Assembly: GCF_000688655.1 (NCBI RefSeq)
Contig: NZ_JIBO01000007.1
Location: forward strand, 66,401-76,224
Reading direction: 5' to 3'
DNA: 9,824 bases
Source of the DNA: Lonsdalea quercina subsp. quercina
GTDB taxonomy: Bacteria; Pseudomonadota; Gammaproteobacteria; Enterobacterales; Enterobacteriaceae
Positions 1-6,785 of this stretch are shown here, piece after piece (position 1 is the first letter of the stretch; the number at the start of each line of letters is the position of its first letter). The position numbers were made by a program, and so were the translations under genes. Below the pieces are notes generated by a model. It was given only the letters and a program-made list of their open reading frames with translations. It ran no database searches and was not told the origin of the DNA.

Positions 1-1
1 C

Positions 2-697
2 CGGGTTTTGGCGGCCTGCCGACGTGCGGAAGATGTGGAAAGAATGAACGCTTTGGGGCTGGAAGGCATCGAGCTGGATCTGGACGACCGCGACAGTGTG
101 GAGCGCGCCGCCGACCGCGTCATTTCGCTCACCGGCAACCGGTTGTACGGGCTTTTCAACAACGCCGGCTACGGCGTGTACGGCCCGCTGAATACGATCT
201 CTCGCCAGCAGTTGGAGCAACAGTTTTCCAGTAATCTGTTCGGCACCCACCAACTGACGCAGCGACTGCTGCCCGCCATGCTTGCGCACGGCGAAGGGCG
301 TATCATCCAGACCAGCTCCGTCATGGGACTGGTCGTCACGCCGGGACGCGGCGCCTATGCAGCCAGCAAGTATGCCCTTGAAGCGTGGTCAGACGCGCTG
401 CGTATGGAGCTGCACGGCAGCGGGATACACGTTTCGTTGATAGAACCTGGACCGATCAGCACGCAGTTTTCCGCCAACGTTAACCAAACGCAGCACGATC
501 GTCCCGTCACGAATCCCGGCATCGCCAAGCGATTCACGCTGACGCCAGAGGCGATATTGCCGAAATTGCGCCACGCTCTGGAGAGTCCGCGCCCCAAATT
601 ACGCTATCCGGTCACGCTGATGACTCATGCGCTGTCGATACTTCGCCGTCTGCTCCCCGGACGCGCACTCGACGGCTTATTACGCACTCGCTCCTGA
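2..697 (+). CDS. ybbO: SDR-family oxidoreductase YbbO, 5'-truncated by the window edge
   Basis: Short-chain dehydrogenase/reductase; the E. coli orthologue is described as an NADP(H)-dependent aldehyde reductase. The reading frame is open to the left edge and the first visible residues ([19 protein letters not shown]) already align inside YbbO, so the start codon and the N-terminal TGxxxGIG cofactor motif lie outside the window; 231 residues are visible. Seen here: the structural NNAG motif (158-169), a TSS segment whose second Ser (317-319) is the likely catalytic Ser, and YAASK with Tyr at 356-358 and Lys at 368-370, giving an intact Ser-Tyr-Lys triad. The IEPGPI segment after the active site and the C-terminal [11 protein letters not shown] tail are also YbbO-like. 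The protein is probably cytoplasmic. It is followed at 62 bp by ybbN on the same strand, the same order as the E. coli pair. Physiological substrate uncertain. Confidence 0.93.
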   Translation, partial: RVLAACRRAEDVERMNALGLEGIELDLDDRDSVERAADRVISLTGNRLYGLFNNAGYGVYGPLNTISRQQLEQQFSSNLFGTHQLTQRLLPAMLAHGEGRIIQTSSVMGLVVTPGRGAYAASKYALEAWSDALRMELHGSGIHVSLIEPGPISTQFSANVNQTQHDRPVTNPGIAKRFTLTPEAILPKLRHALESPRPKLRYPVTLMTHALSILRRLLPGRALDGLLRTRS

Positions 698-759
698 CAG
701 GGGTTGAAGCAGAGGGAATGTGCCCCCATAACTCGCTGAAACGGATAAGAGAGAATCCC

Positions 760-1620
760 ATGCTAGAACAACACGCCAACGCGATTGATATTAACGAAAC
801 GAATTTGCAGCAAGTGCTGGAACAGTCGATGACCGTCCCGGTGCTGATTTATTTCTGGTCCGAGCGCAGCCCGCACTGTCAGGAACTCGGCCCGGTACTG
901 GACCGACTGGCCGCCGAATATACGGGTCAGTTCTTGCTGGCGAAAGTGGACTGCGACGCCGAACAACGCGTCGCCGCGCAATTCGGCCTGCGCGCGATCC
1001 CCACCGTCTATCTGTTCAAAGACGGTCAGCCGTTAGACGGCTTCCAGGGACCTCAGCCGGAAGACGCGATCCGCGAACTGTTGCAGCGCGTTCTGCCTAA
1101 AGCAGAAGATCTGAAAACGGCGGAAGCCGAGCGTTTGATTCAGGACGGCAAGCTGCAGGATGCCCTGCCGCTGTTGAAAGAAGCCTGGCAATTGGATAGC
1201 AAACGAAGCGACATTGCCCTGTTGCTGGCCGAAGTGCAGATCGAGCTTAATCGCGCGGAAGACGCCGAAGCCGTGCTGAGCGCCATTCCGATTCAGGATC
1301 AGGATAGCCGCTATCACGGGCTGGTGGCGCAGATCGAATTGCTGAAACAAGCCGCCGATACCCCGGAAATCAAGCAGCTGCAACAGGAGCTGGTCGCGGA
1401 TCCGGACAATGCGGATCTGGCGGTGAAGCTGAGCCTAAAGCTGCATCAGGTCGGCCGTAACGAAGAGGCGCTGGAATTGCTGATCGGCATGCTGAAGAAG
1501 GATCTGGCGGCCGCCAACGGCAGCGCGCGCAAAACGATGCTGGACATCATGTCCGCGCTGGGCACCGGCGACGCGCTGGCCGCGCGCTATCGTCGCCAGC
1601 TCTACGCCCTGCTTTACTGA
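760..1620 (+). CDS. cnoX: Chaperone-redox protein YbbN/CnoX (thioredoxin fold plus TPR)
   Basis: 286 residues against about 284 in E. coli, and the C-terminal [21 protein letters not shown] block is essentially that of E. coli. Family knowledge: a cytoplasmic holdase, activated by hypochlorous acid, that protects clients from aggregation and over-oxidation and passes them to GroEL/ES and DnaK. Residues 1-115 form the thioredoxin domain with WSERSPHC at 33-40. This is an SxxC rather than a CxxC site, so classical disulfide reductase chemistry is not expected. A second cysteine, C65 in VDCDAEQ, corresponds to the E. coli cysteine implicated in mixed disulfides with clients. Residues about 120-286 are helical and TPR-like ([32 protein letters not shown]). 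The start at 760 was chosen because it aligns with the E. coli N-terminus and has an AGAGAG ribosome-binding site 6-11 nt upstream. An in-frame ATG at 718 would add 14 non-homologous residues. Probably cotranscribed with ybbO. Confidence 0.95.
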   Translation: MLEQHANAIDINETNLQQVLEQSMTVPVLIYFWSERSPHCQELGPVLDRLAAEYTGQFLLAKVDCDAEQRVAAQFGLRAIPTVYLFKDGQPLDGFQGPQPEDAIRELLQRVLPKAEDLKTAEAERLIQDGKLQDALPLLKEAWQLDSKRSDIALLLAEVQIELNRAEDAEAVLSAIPIQDQDSRYHGLVAQIELLKQAADTPEIKQLQQELVADPDNADLAVKLSLKLHQVGRNEEALELLIGMLKKDLAAANGSARKTMLDIMSALGTGDALAARYRRQLYALLY

Positions 1621-1633
1621 TCGCCGCGCTTTT

Positions 1634-1656
1634 CGACGGGCCGCCGCGGCCCGTCG
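1634..1656 (+). terminator. GC-rich hairpin between convergent ybbN and yfaY
   Basis: A perfect 9-bp stem, CGACGGGCC (1634-1642) with GGCCCGTCG (1648-1656), closes a 5-nt GCCGC loop. It starts 14 nt after the ybbN stop and is followed on the + strand by only a broken U-tract (TCGTTCTGT). The yfaY stop lies 14 nt beyond. The position between converging genes and the strong stem suggest a rho-independent terminator for ybbN. In the other direction the sequence after the stem has A residues and no T-run, so bidirectional function is less likely. Confidence 0.6.
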
Positions 1657-1669
1657 TCGTTCTGTCCCG

Positions 1670-2860
1670 CTAACAGGTTTCGACCGTTTCAATCCAGCCG
1701 TTTCCGCCGTAAGGCGAGATCCCGCTCAACCAACGCCGCAGCATATTCAACGCCGCCATAGCGACAATTTCCTGCTGCGTCGACAACGCGTAGCGCGCCG
1801 CATTGAACTGGAGGGTCTGAGCCAGCGTTTGCGAAGGCGTATGCAACGCCAGAGACAACCTGCCCTCGCTCAATCCGCCAACCACCAGAGCCACCTGCGC
1901 CGAGCATCGCTGCGCCAGTTCGCGCGCCTGTTGCGCCACCGCCGTCAAGGCACTGGAGGAAGCGGTCAACAGATCGCCGCCGGCCAACGGCGCATTGGCG
2001 CCACGCAGCTGCCAGTGAACCAGCCCGGCGGTGAACGCTTCGGCGATTGCCAATCGCAAATGGCGTTTAGACAGCGCCTGCGCCAGCTGTGCAGGCAGAC
2101 CCGCGGTCCCTTCGAACACCGTACTGTCGGCGACGGTCCCCTTCACCTGTCGCCATAACGCATGCATAGCGTCGTGCTGCGATGCGGGGCCGGTCAGTTT
2201 GATCTCGACGATGGGCACGGCGCAGCGGTATCCCAGCACCACGCCCGGCGGCAGGACGAGCGGCGCCAGCGCGCTCGCCAGATCGCTTTCTCCACGACCG
2301 AAGGTCGTCAGACGCAGACAGAGCGGCGCTTCGCCAAGCGTAAAACGCTGACGTAAACGCGGCATAATCTGCTGCTCGACCATCACCTTGAATTCAGACG
2401 GCACGCCGGGGGTGAAAAACAGCATGCAACGGTTCAGCTTCAGCGCGAAGCCACAGGCAGTGCCGACCGGGTTGTCGAGGATCTCCGCGCCGTCCGGGAT
2501 CAGCGCCTGCTTCCGGTTCAGCGCCGACATGGGACGCCCGCGATCGGCGAAATAGGCCGTCATCTTCGCCAGCCACTCCGTATGCTCCACCAGCGGTACG
2601 CCCGCCGCCGTCGCCGCGGCGAGTGAACTTAAATCGTCGCTGGTCGGCCCCAGTCCGCCGTTAACGATCAGGATGTCCGCGACGTGACTGCGTTCGGTCA
2701 GTGCCGTTACCAGCGCGTCGAGTTCGTCGCCAACCGTCATGCGGCTGGCCATCGGCGCGCCCTGCTGAAACAGATAATCCGCCAGCCAGGCCGCATTGGT
2801 GTCAACGATCTGGCCGTGCAGCACCTCATCACCGGTGCAAAGCATCTCAACCCTAAGCAT
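1670..2860 (-). CDS. yfaY: CinA-like protein YfaY (MoCF-type domain plus degenerate PncC-like domain)
   Basis: 396 residues, about the length of E. coli YfaY (400). The N-terminal half is a CinA/COG1058 domain of the molybdopterin-binding (MoCF) fold: LCTGDEVLHGQIVDTNA (7-23), VNGGLGPTSDD (66-76), NPVGTACGF (130-138) and FFTPGVPSEF (148-157). In CinA this domain has ADP-ribose pyrophosphatase activity; for YfaY no role is established. The C-terminal half occupies the place of the NMN deamidase (PncC) domain, but the usual AES-C/T-TGG signature reads AEAFTAG at 273-279, so the serine is gone and deamidase activity is not expected. The start at 2860 matches the E. coli N-terminus MLxVEML and has GGAG 9 nt upstream. 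An ATG five codons earlier overlaps that Shine-Dalgarno sequence and is less likely. It lies downstream of yfaZ on the same strand, 235 bp away, and may have its own promoter. Confidence 0.93.
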   Translation of the reverse strand: MLRVEMLCTGDEVLHGQIVDTNAAWLADYLFQQGAPMASRMTVGDELDALVTALTERSHVADILIVNGGLGPTSDDLSSLAAATAAGVPLVEHTEWLAKMTAYFADRGRPMSALNRKQALIPDGAEILDNPVGTACGFALKLNRCMLFFTPGVPSEFKVMVEQQIMPRLRQRFTLGEAPLCLRLTTFGRGESDLASALAPLVLPPGVVLGYRCAVPIVEIKLTGPASQHDAMHALWRQVKGTVADSTVFEGTAGLPAQLAQALSKRHLRLAIAEAFTAGLVHWQLRGANAPLAGGDLLTASSSALTAVAQQARELAQRCSAQVALVVGGLSEGRLSLALHTPSQTLAQTLQFNAARYALSTQQEIVAMAALNMLRRWLSGISPYGGNGWIETVETC

Positions 2861-3012
2861 GTTTACTTTCTCCATTCGTGAATCGTCGGGCCATCGTCTG
2901 ATTGCTCTTGGCACGCCTTGTCAGCCGCTCGGTCGATAAGGCGGCTTCACCCGTGGGCAACGAGCGATACAGCGCCCATCGGCACGAAGTCATCACAATT
3001 TATGATACTGAG

Positions 3013-3040
3013 ATAATAAAGGAATGACGCTGCGGGTAAA
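3013..3040 (-). promoter_or_regulatory. Candidate sigma-70 promoter for yfaY
   Basis: On the minus strand TTTACC (3040-3035, 4 of 6 to the -35 consensus) and TATTAT (3018-3013, 5 of 6 to the -10 consensus) are separated by 16 bp, in the most AT-rich part of the yfaZ-yfaY gap (about 2995-3025). Transcription would begin near 3006, giving a 5' leader of about 145 nt before the yfaY ATG. It is assigned by match to consensus only. The remainder of the 2861-3095 gap shows only modest inverted repeats, such as AGCCGC/GCGGCT at 2923-2946, and no gene. Confidence 0.33.
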
Positions 3041-3066
3041 CGTGGGATTGAAGATCCAGAGGCGAA

Positions 3067-3083
3067 GGCGCGGAAACCGCGCC
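3067..3083 (-). terminator. Possible hairpin terminator downstream of yfaZ
   Basis: A perfect 7-bp all-GC stem, GGCGCGG (3067-3073) with CCGCGCC (3077-3083), closes a 3-nt AAA loop. It begins 12 nt after the yfaZ stop codon in the direction of yfaZ transcription. The minus-strand sequence after it (TTCGCCTCTGGATCTTC) is pyrimidine-rich but has no run of T, so termination may be weak and some read-through into yfaY is plausible. Confidence 0.42.
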
Positions 3084-3095
3084 CTGTGGCAGGCG

Positions 3096-3635
3096 TTAGA
3101 AGCTGAGTCCTGCGCCCAGATAGAAACCGTCGGCGATTCTGCGGTCGTCGTTGGATGAACCCATCGTGATGTAGCGGTAGCCTACGTCCACGGAGAGCGG
3201 ACGCAGCGGCTGCCAACGCACGCCGCCTTTCGCTTCAACGTAACGATCCAGATGGCTGGTGAACGCATCTGGTGAATAGTAGCCTTCCCCGAACAACGAG
3301 AAAGATGACGTCAGCGGGAACTGTACGCCACCGCCCACGGCCAGACCATAGCCGTCGTCACCATGATCGGGCTGCAAATAAACGCCTTTGACGCCCGCAT
3401 TGACGGCGGCGCGACCGAGGCTAAAGCCGTAATCGACCCCCAAACTGTAGGCGTCGTTATTGTTGTCATTATCGTGACCCCACCCCGCGTTGGCGGATAG
3501 GCCGGGGAATGGCAAGCCGATGCTGGCGGCGGCGCCGACATAATCATTTCCCGCTTCCGCCGAAATGCCGATAGCTTGAGCGCCCGCCGAGGCCAGCAAA
3601 AGGCTGCCCAGGCACGCAGTCATCAATTTTTTCAT
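3096..3635 (-). CDS. yfaZ: YfaZ-family outer membrane beta-barrel protein
   Basis: A small predicted outer-membrane porin-like protein of 179 residues, close to E. coli YfaZ; function not established. It has a classic Sec signal peptide: MKK, then a hydrophobic stretch LGSLLLASAG (9-18), with a probable signal peptidase I cut after AQA (21). The mature part alternates polar and hydrophobic residues as beta-strands and ends in aromatic Phe (GAGLSF), the usual signal for the BAM assembly machinery. Family-like blocks are KGVYLQPDHGDDGYGLAVGG (83-102), LFGEGYYSPDAF (114-125) and PLSVDVGYRYI (147-157). An unusual His/Asp/Asn-rich stretch (HDNDNNND, 54-61) probably sits in an exposed loop. The start at 3635 was chosen because it gives the signal peptide directly and has AAGGA 8 nt upstream; the longer reading from 3671 would put 12 polar residues before the signal. 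Transcribed divergently from katA. A TTGACT hexamer (3700-3695) could be a -35, but no good -10 follows. Confidence 0.9.
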   Translation of the reverse strand: MKKLMTACLGSLLLASAGAQAIGISAEAGNDYVGAAASIGLPFPGLSANAGWGHDNDNNNDAYSLGVDYGFSLGRAAVNAGVKGVYLQPDHGDDGYGLAVGGGVQFPLTSSFSLFGEGYYSPDAFTSHLDRYVEAKGGVRWQPLRPLSVDVGYRYITMGSSNDDRRIADGFYLGAGLSF

Positions 3636-3785
3636 CGTAATCGTCCTTAAATCGGAGTGTAAATTTATCAATTCGTGCCCATTGTCGGGCGCGCAGTCAA
3701 TTTGGACATCATCAAATCGAACTGATTCTACGTCATGTTCGCGGCGGTGGAAGCCAGAATAGGGCTAAATATGCGGGTTTCATCT

Positions 3786-3811
3786 GACGAAATGCGACGA
3801 ATTCGCATTTT
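3786..3811. repeat. Inverted repeat AAATGCGA-N5-TCGCATTT with phased direct repeats, upstream of katA
   Basis: A perfect 8-bp inverted repeat, AAATGCGA (3790-3797) and TCGCATTT (3803-3810), surrounds a 5-bp CGAAT centre. GACGAA also occurs twice in direct orientation at 3786-3791 and 3796-3801, exactly 10 bp (one helical turn) apart. The element lies about 100 bp upstream of the katA start and 155 bp from the yfaZ start, in the divergent intergenic region. The symmetry fits a dimeric regulator's operator. It could also form a short RNA hairpin followed by TTC on the + strand, which makes a weak terminator possible. I do not recognise it as a known box; it does not fit the OxyR, Fur or CRP consensus. 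Confidence 0.5.
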
Positions 3812-3847
3812 TCAGTGCTGGCGATACCAATGATAAGCGCCGCCGAT

Positions 3848-3876
3848 TTGCCTATTTACCGGCTCTGACTGATAGT
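3848..3876 (+). promoter_or_regulatory. Candidate sigma-70 promoter for katA
   Basis: TTGCCT (3848-3853, 4 of 6 to the -35 consensus) and GATAGT (3871-3876, 4 of 6 to the -10 consensus) are separated by an ideal 17 bp. Transcription would start near 3883, giving a leader of about 29 nt before the katA ATG, which carries a good Shine-Dalgarno sequence TAAGGA (3899-3904) 7 nt from the start. The intermediate match is typical of a promoter that needs an activator. Assigned by consensus match only. In the rest of 3636-3911 I see only the inverted repeat at 3790-3810 and yfaZ leader sequence. Confidence 0.45.
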
Positions 3877-3911
3877 TCTCACCAGTCGAGTCAAACCGTA
3901 AGGAAGTAAAC

Positions 3912-5351
3912 ATGAGCAATGAAAAACAAAAGCTGACCACCGCCTCCGGCGCGCCGGTCGTCAGCAATAACAACGTAATGACCGCAGGCCCTCGTGGCCC
4001 AATGCTGCTGCAGGACGTTTGGTTCCTGGAAAAGCTGGCTCATTTTGACCGTGAAGTGATCCCTGAGCGACGTATGCACGCTAAAGGCTCCGGCGCTTAC
4101 GGTACATTCACCGTTACCCACGATATTACCCGCTACACCCGCGCTAAAATCTTTTCTGAAGTCGGTAAGCAGACCGATATGTTCCTGCGCTTCTCCACCG
4201 TAGCCGGTGAACGCGGCGGTGCCGACGCCGAGCGCGATATTCGTGGTTTCGCCATGAAATTCTACACCGAAGAAGGGAACTGGGATCTGGTCGGCAACAA
4301 CACGCCGGTGTTCTACCTGCGCGACCCGCTGAAATTCCCGGACCTGAACCACGTAGTGAAACGCGATCCGCGCACCAACCTGCGGAACCCGGTCTACAAA
4401 TGGGACTTATTCTCCCAATTGCCGGAAGCACTGCACCAGTTAACCATCGACTTCAGCGACCGCGGCCTGCCGAAATCCTATCGCCACATCCACGGTTTCG
4501 GTAGCCACACCTACAGCTTTATCAACGCCGACAACGAACGTTTCTGGGTGAAGTTCCACTTCCGTTGCCAGCAGGGCATCGAAAACCTGATGGACGACGA
4601 AGCGGAACAGCTGATCGGTAAAGACCGTGAAAGCTCTCAGCGCGATCTGTTCGACGCCATCGAGCGCGGCGACTTCCCGCGCTGGAACCTGCAGGTGCAG
4701 ATTATGCCGGAAGCGGAAGCCTCTCAAGTGCCGTACAACCCGTTCGACCTGACCAAAGTCTGGCCGCACGGCGACTATCCGCTGATCGACGTCGGTTATT
4801 TTGAACTTAACCGCAACCCGGAAAACTACTTTGCCGAAGTAGAACAGTCCGCCTTCAGCCCGGCGAACGTCGTCCCCGGCGTCAGCTTCTCACCGGATAG
4901 AATGCTGCAGGGCCGTCTGTTCTCTTATGGCGATGCCGAGCGTTACCGTCTGGGCGTTAACCACCATCAGATCCCGGTCAACAAACCGCGCTGCCCGTTC
5001 CATAGCTATCACCGTGACGGCGCGATGCGCGTGGACGGCAACAGCGGCAACGGCGCGACGTATGAACCGAACAGCTTCAACGTATTCCAGGAACAGCCTG
5101 ATTTCAGCGAGCCGCCACTGTCGCTGGAAGGCGCCGCCGACCACTGGAACCACCGCGAAGACGACGATTACTTCAGCCAGCCGCGCGCGCTGTTCCAGCT
5201 GCTGAGCGAAGAAGAGCACCAGCGGATGTTCCAGCGAATCGCCGGCGAGCTGTCTCAGGTGCCTGAGTTTATTCAGGACCGTCAGATCGCGCTGTTCAAC
5301 CTGGTCGATCCTGCCTACGGCGAAGGTGTCGCCAAAGCGCTGGGCCGTTAA
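3912..5351 (+). CDS. katA: Monofunctional heme catalase KatA (small subunit, clade 3)
   Basis: Catalyses 2 H2O2 to 2 H2O plus O2; a cytoplasmic heme-b enzyme, normally a tetramer, whose family binds NADPH. It has 479 residues, the small-subunit length, without the C-terminal flavodoxin-like domain of KatE-type enzymes, and is very close in sequence to Proteus mirabilis catalase throughout. Distal site: [20 protein letters not shown] with catalytic His56; the Met55 before it corresponds to the residue found oxidised to a sulfone in the Proteus enzyme. Asn129 in VGNNTPVF is the second distal residue, and the proximal heme ligand is Tyr339 in [10 protein letters not shown] (335-344). Start at 3912: ATG with TAAGGA 7 nt upstream. 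No signal peptide. Codons such as CTG, CGT, GGT, AAC and TTC dominate, as in strongly expressed genes. It is a single-gene unit, divergent from yfaZ and convergent with menE. Control by OxyR is common for such catalases, but no clear OxyR site is visible. Confidence 0.97.
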   Translation: MSNEKQKLTTASGAPVVSNNNVMTAGPRGPMLLQDVWFLEKLAHFDREVIPERRMHAKGSGAYGTFTVTHDITRYTRAKIFSEVGKQTDMFLRFSTVAGERGGADAERDIRGFAMKFYTEEGNWDLVGNNTPVFYLRDPLKFPDLNHVVKRDPRTNLRNPVYKWDLFSQLPEALHQLTIDFSDRGLPKSYRHIHGFGSHTYSFINADNERFWVKFHFRCQQGIENLMDDEAEQLIGKDRESSQRDLFDAIERGDFPRWNLQVQIMPEAEASQVPYNPFDLTKVWPHGDYPLIDVGYFELNRNPENYFAEVEQSAFSPANVVPGVSFSPDRMLQGRLFSYGDAERYRLGVNHHQIPVNKPRCPFHSYHRDGAMRVDGNSGNGATYEPNSFNVFQEQPDFSEPPLSLEGAADHWNHREDDDYFSQPRALFQLLSEEEHQRMFQRIAGELSQVPEFIQDRQIALFNLVDPAYGEGVAKALGR

Positions 5352-5359
5352 CTTCCCGC

Positions 5360-5400
5360 CTGCGGACGGCGAGTCTCTTGTACGGACTCACCGCCCGCAG
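5360..5400. terminator. Long imperfect hairpin between convergent katA and menE
   Basis: Bases 5360-5375 (CTGCGGACGGCGAGTC) pair with 5385-5400 (GACTCACCGCCCGCAG) over 16 positions with two A-C mismatches, leaving a 9-nt loop. It fills most of the 54-bp gap between the katA stop (5351) and the menE stop (5406). No T-run follows on either strand, so it is not a textbook intrinsic terminator. Its position suggests a shared 3'-end stem for both converging transcripts, either for termination or for mRNA stability. Confidence 0.5.
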
Positions 5401-5405
5401 AGGAG

Positions 5406-6785
5406 TCAGCCGCGCTGCTGCCGCACCCAGGCAGCGACCTGCTGACGGGAAATTTTTATCCCGCCGTTTTTCAGCGTCCCGGGCAGATGATAGAACGCCA
5501 CGGGACGCTGATATCCCGCCAGCTGCGGAGCGAGCCAATCACGCAGCGTCGTCAGATCGCACTCCCCCGCCGTTTCCACCACCACAACCGGGCGCTGCCC
5601 GAACTCCACGTCATCCACCGGCACGACACAGGCAAACTCGACCGCCGGATGCTGCAGTAAAACCGCTTCCACATCCTCCGGCTGCACGCCTTCGCCACCG
5701 CTGAAAAACTGATTATCCAACCGCCCCATAATGCGCCACTCGCTGCCGTCCCAGCAGCCGCGATCGCGGGTATGAAACCAGCCCTGATCGTCGGTCAACG
5801 GGAGCAGCGCGCCGTCGCGCCAGTAACCGGCCGCCAGGCTATTGCCGCGCAGCCAGATTTCCTCTCCCACGGCTTTGATATGCCGTCCGGCGAGCGGCAT
5901 ACCGACGCCGGGGCGTCCGTCGGCGCGCTTGGCGCACACGGTAGAGGCTAACTCGGTCAGCCCATAGCCGCACCAGCAACGAATGCCGATGGCTTCGGCC
6001 TGTTGCGTCAACGTCAGCGGGATCATCGCGCCGCCCAACAGCACCGCGGTCAGCGAGGTCGGCACGTCGCCCTGCGATAGCAGCCGCCACAGCTGCGTTG
6101 GCACCAGCGAGGCATGTGTACAGCCCCGTAGCGCGACATCCAGCGTACGCCCTGGCCGCACCACCAAACAGGCTCCCGCCGCCAGCCAGCGCCAAACGAT
6201 GCCCTGCCCGGAGACGTGAAACAGCGGTAAGGAGAGCAACCAGCTGTCGCCCAGTACATAGGGCATGAGTCCGCGTACGCCCTCCGCGCTCGCCAGATGC
6301 GCGGCGAAAGTATGCACCGCCGCTTTTGGCAGGCCGCTAGAGCCGGAAGTCAGCGTCATCGTCGCCAGTCGCTCCCGATCCCACGGGGTGCGCGGTACGG
6401 TATCTGCGACATCGTCGTCCCCGGCGGTGAGCGTGACGATTTCGTCGGGCCAACGGGCATCGCTGAAGCACAGCCCAAAGCGAATATCCAGCGATGGCAG
6501 CAGCACATCCGTCTGTGTCTCGGGCAGTTGCGGATTAAGCGGCAGCAAACGCGCGCCGCACTGTAGCAATGCAAGATAGCTCAGCAGCATCTCGCCGCTA
6601 TTGCGTCCGCGCAGCGCCACGCCGCTCCCCTCCGTGACGCCCTGACGAATAAACGCGCTGGCGCGCGTGTCGACGTCGTCGGCCAGTTTGCGCCAGCTCC
6701 AGCCTTCATCGTCGAGGATTAACGCGGTTGCGTCAGGCTGCTGTCGCGCCCAGTGTCGCCACGGCCAGTCGGTCACGACCGCCAT
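5406..6785 (-). CDS. menE: o-Succinylbenzoate--CoA ligase MenE
   Basis: Adenylates 2-succinylbenzoate with ATP and transfers it to CoA, giving OSB-CoA for MenB in menaquinone synthesis; cytoplasmic. It has 459 residues (E. coli 451). It belongs to the ANL adenylating superfamily with its motifs in order: phosphate-binding loop TSGSSGLPK (146-154), [10 protein letters not shown] (186-195), GYGLTE (273-278), GWFHTRDRG (335-343) with the ribose-binding Asp341, the hinge GRLDN (354-358), and the C-terminal domain ending in [10 protein letters not shown] (440-449), where Lys444 is the catalytic lysine. The first residues (SDWPWRHW-like) match E. coli. The ATG at 6785 lies inside the 3' end of menC, giving a 13-nt overlap, with only a weak GGA about 8 nt upstream, so translation is probably coupled to menC. 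Last gene of the men operon. The long antisense readings in this region are GC-codon shadows. Confidence 0.97.
   Translation of the reverse strand: MAVVTDWPWRHWARQQPDATALILDDEGWSWRKLADDVDTRASAFIRQGVTEGSGVALRGRNSGEMLLSYLALLQCGARLLPLNPQLPETQTDVLLPSLDIRFGLCFSDARWPDEIVTLTAGDDDVADTVPRTPWDRERLATMTLTSGSSGLPKAAVHTFAAHLASAEGVRGLMPYVLGDSWLLSLPLFHVSGQGIVWRWLAAGACLVVRPGRTLDVALRGCTHASLVPTQLWRLLSQGDVPTSLTAVLLGGAMIPLTLTQQAEAIGIRCWCGYGLTELASTVCAKRADGRPGVGMPLAGRHIKAVGEEIWLRGNSLAAGYWRDGALLPLTDDQGWFHTRDRGCWDGSEWRIMGRLDNQFFSGGEGVQPEDVEAVLLQHPAVEFACVVPVDDVEFGQRPVVVVETAGECDLTTLRDWLAPQLAGYQRPVAFYHLPGTLKNGGIKISRQQVAAWVRQQRG

Noticed and set aside
1829..2356. Several + strand frames of 64-109 codons opposite yfaY
   Set aside because: They overlap one another in different frames, are Arg/Gln-rich as expected for antisense translation of GC-rich codons, have no convincing ribosome-binding sites and are covered by a clear yfaY gene.
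2947..3216. Minus-strand frame of 89 codons overlapping the end of yfaZ in another frame
   Set aside because: Runs out of frame through the yfaZ 3' end and its hairpin, with no ribosome-binding site or recognisable motif; does not look like a gene.
3600..3635. YfaZ as a lipoprotein, because of a cysteine at residue 8
   Set aside because: The cysteine is too close to the N-terminus, before the hydrophobic core, and MTAC is not a proper lipobox; an AQA signal peptidase I site at 19-21 fits better.
3790..3812. Intrinsic terminator of a small RNA upstream of katA
   Set aside because: The stem is only 8 bp, half AT, and the T residues are mostly part of the stem; no promoter for a short upstream transcript was evident. 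Kept instead as an inverted repeat of unknown role.
3891..5219. Minus-strand frames of 95-153 codons opposite katA
   Set aside because: Shadows of the catalase gene; no start context or family resemblance.
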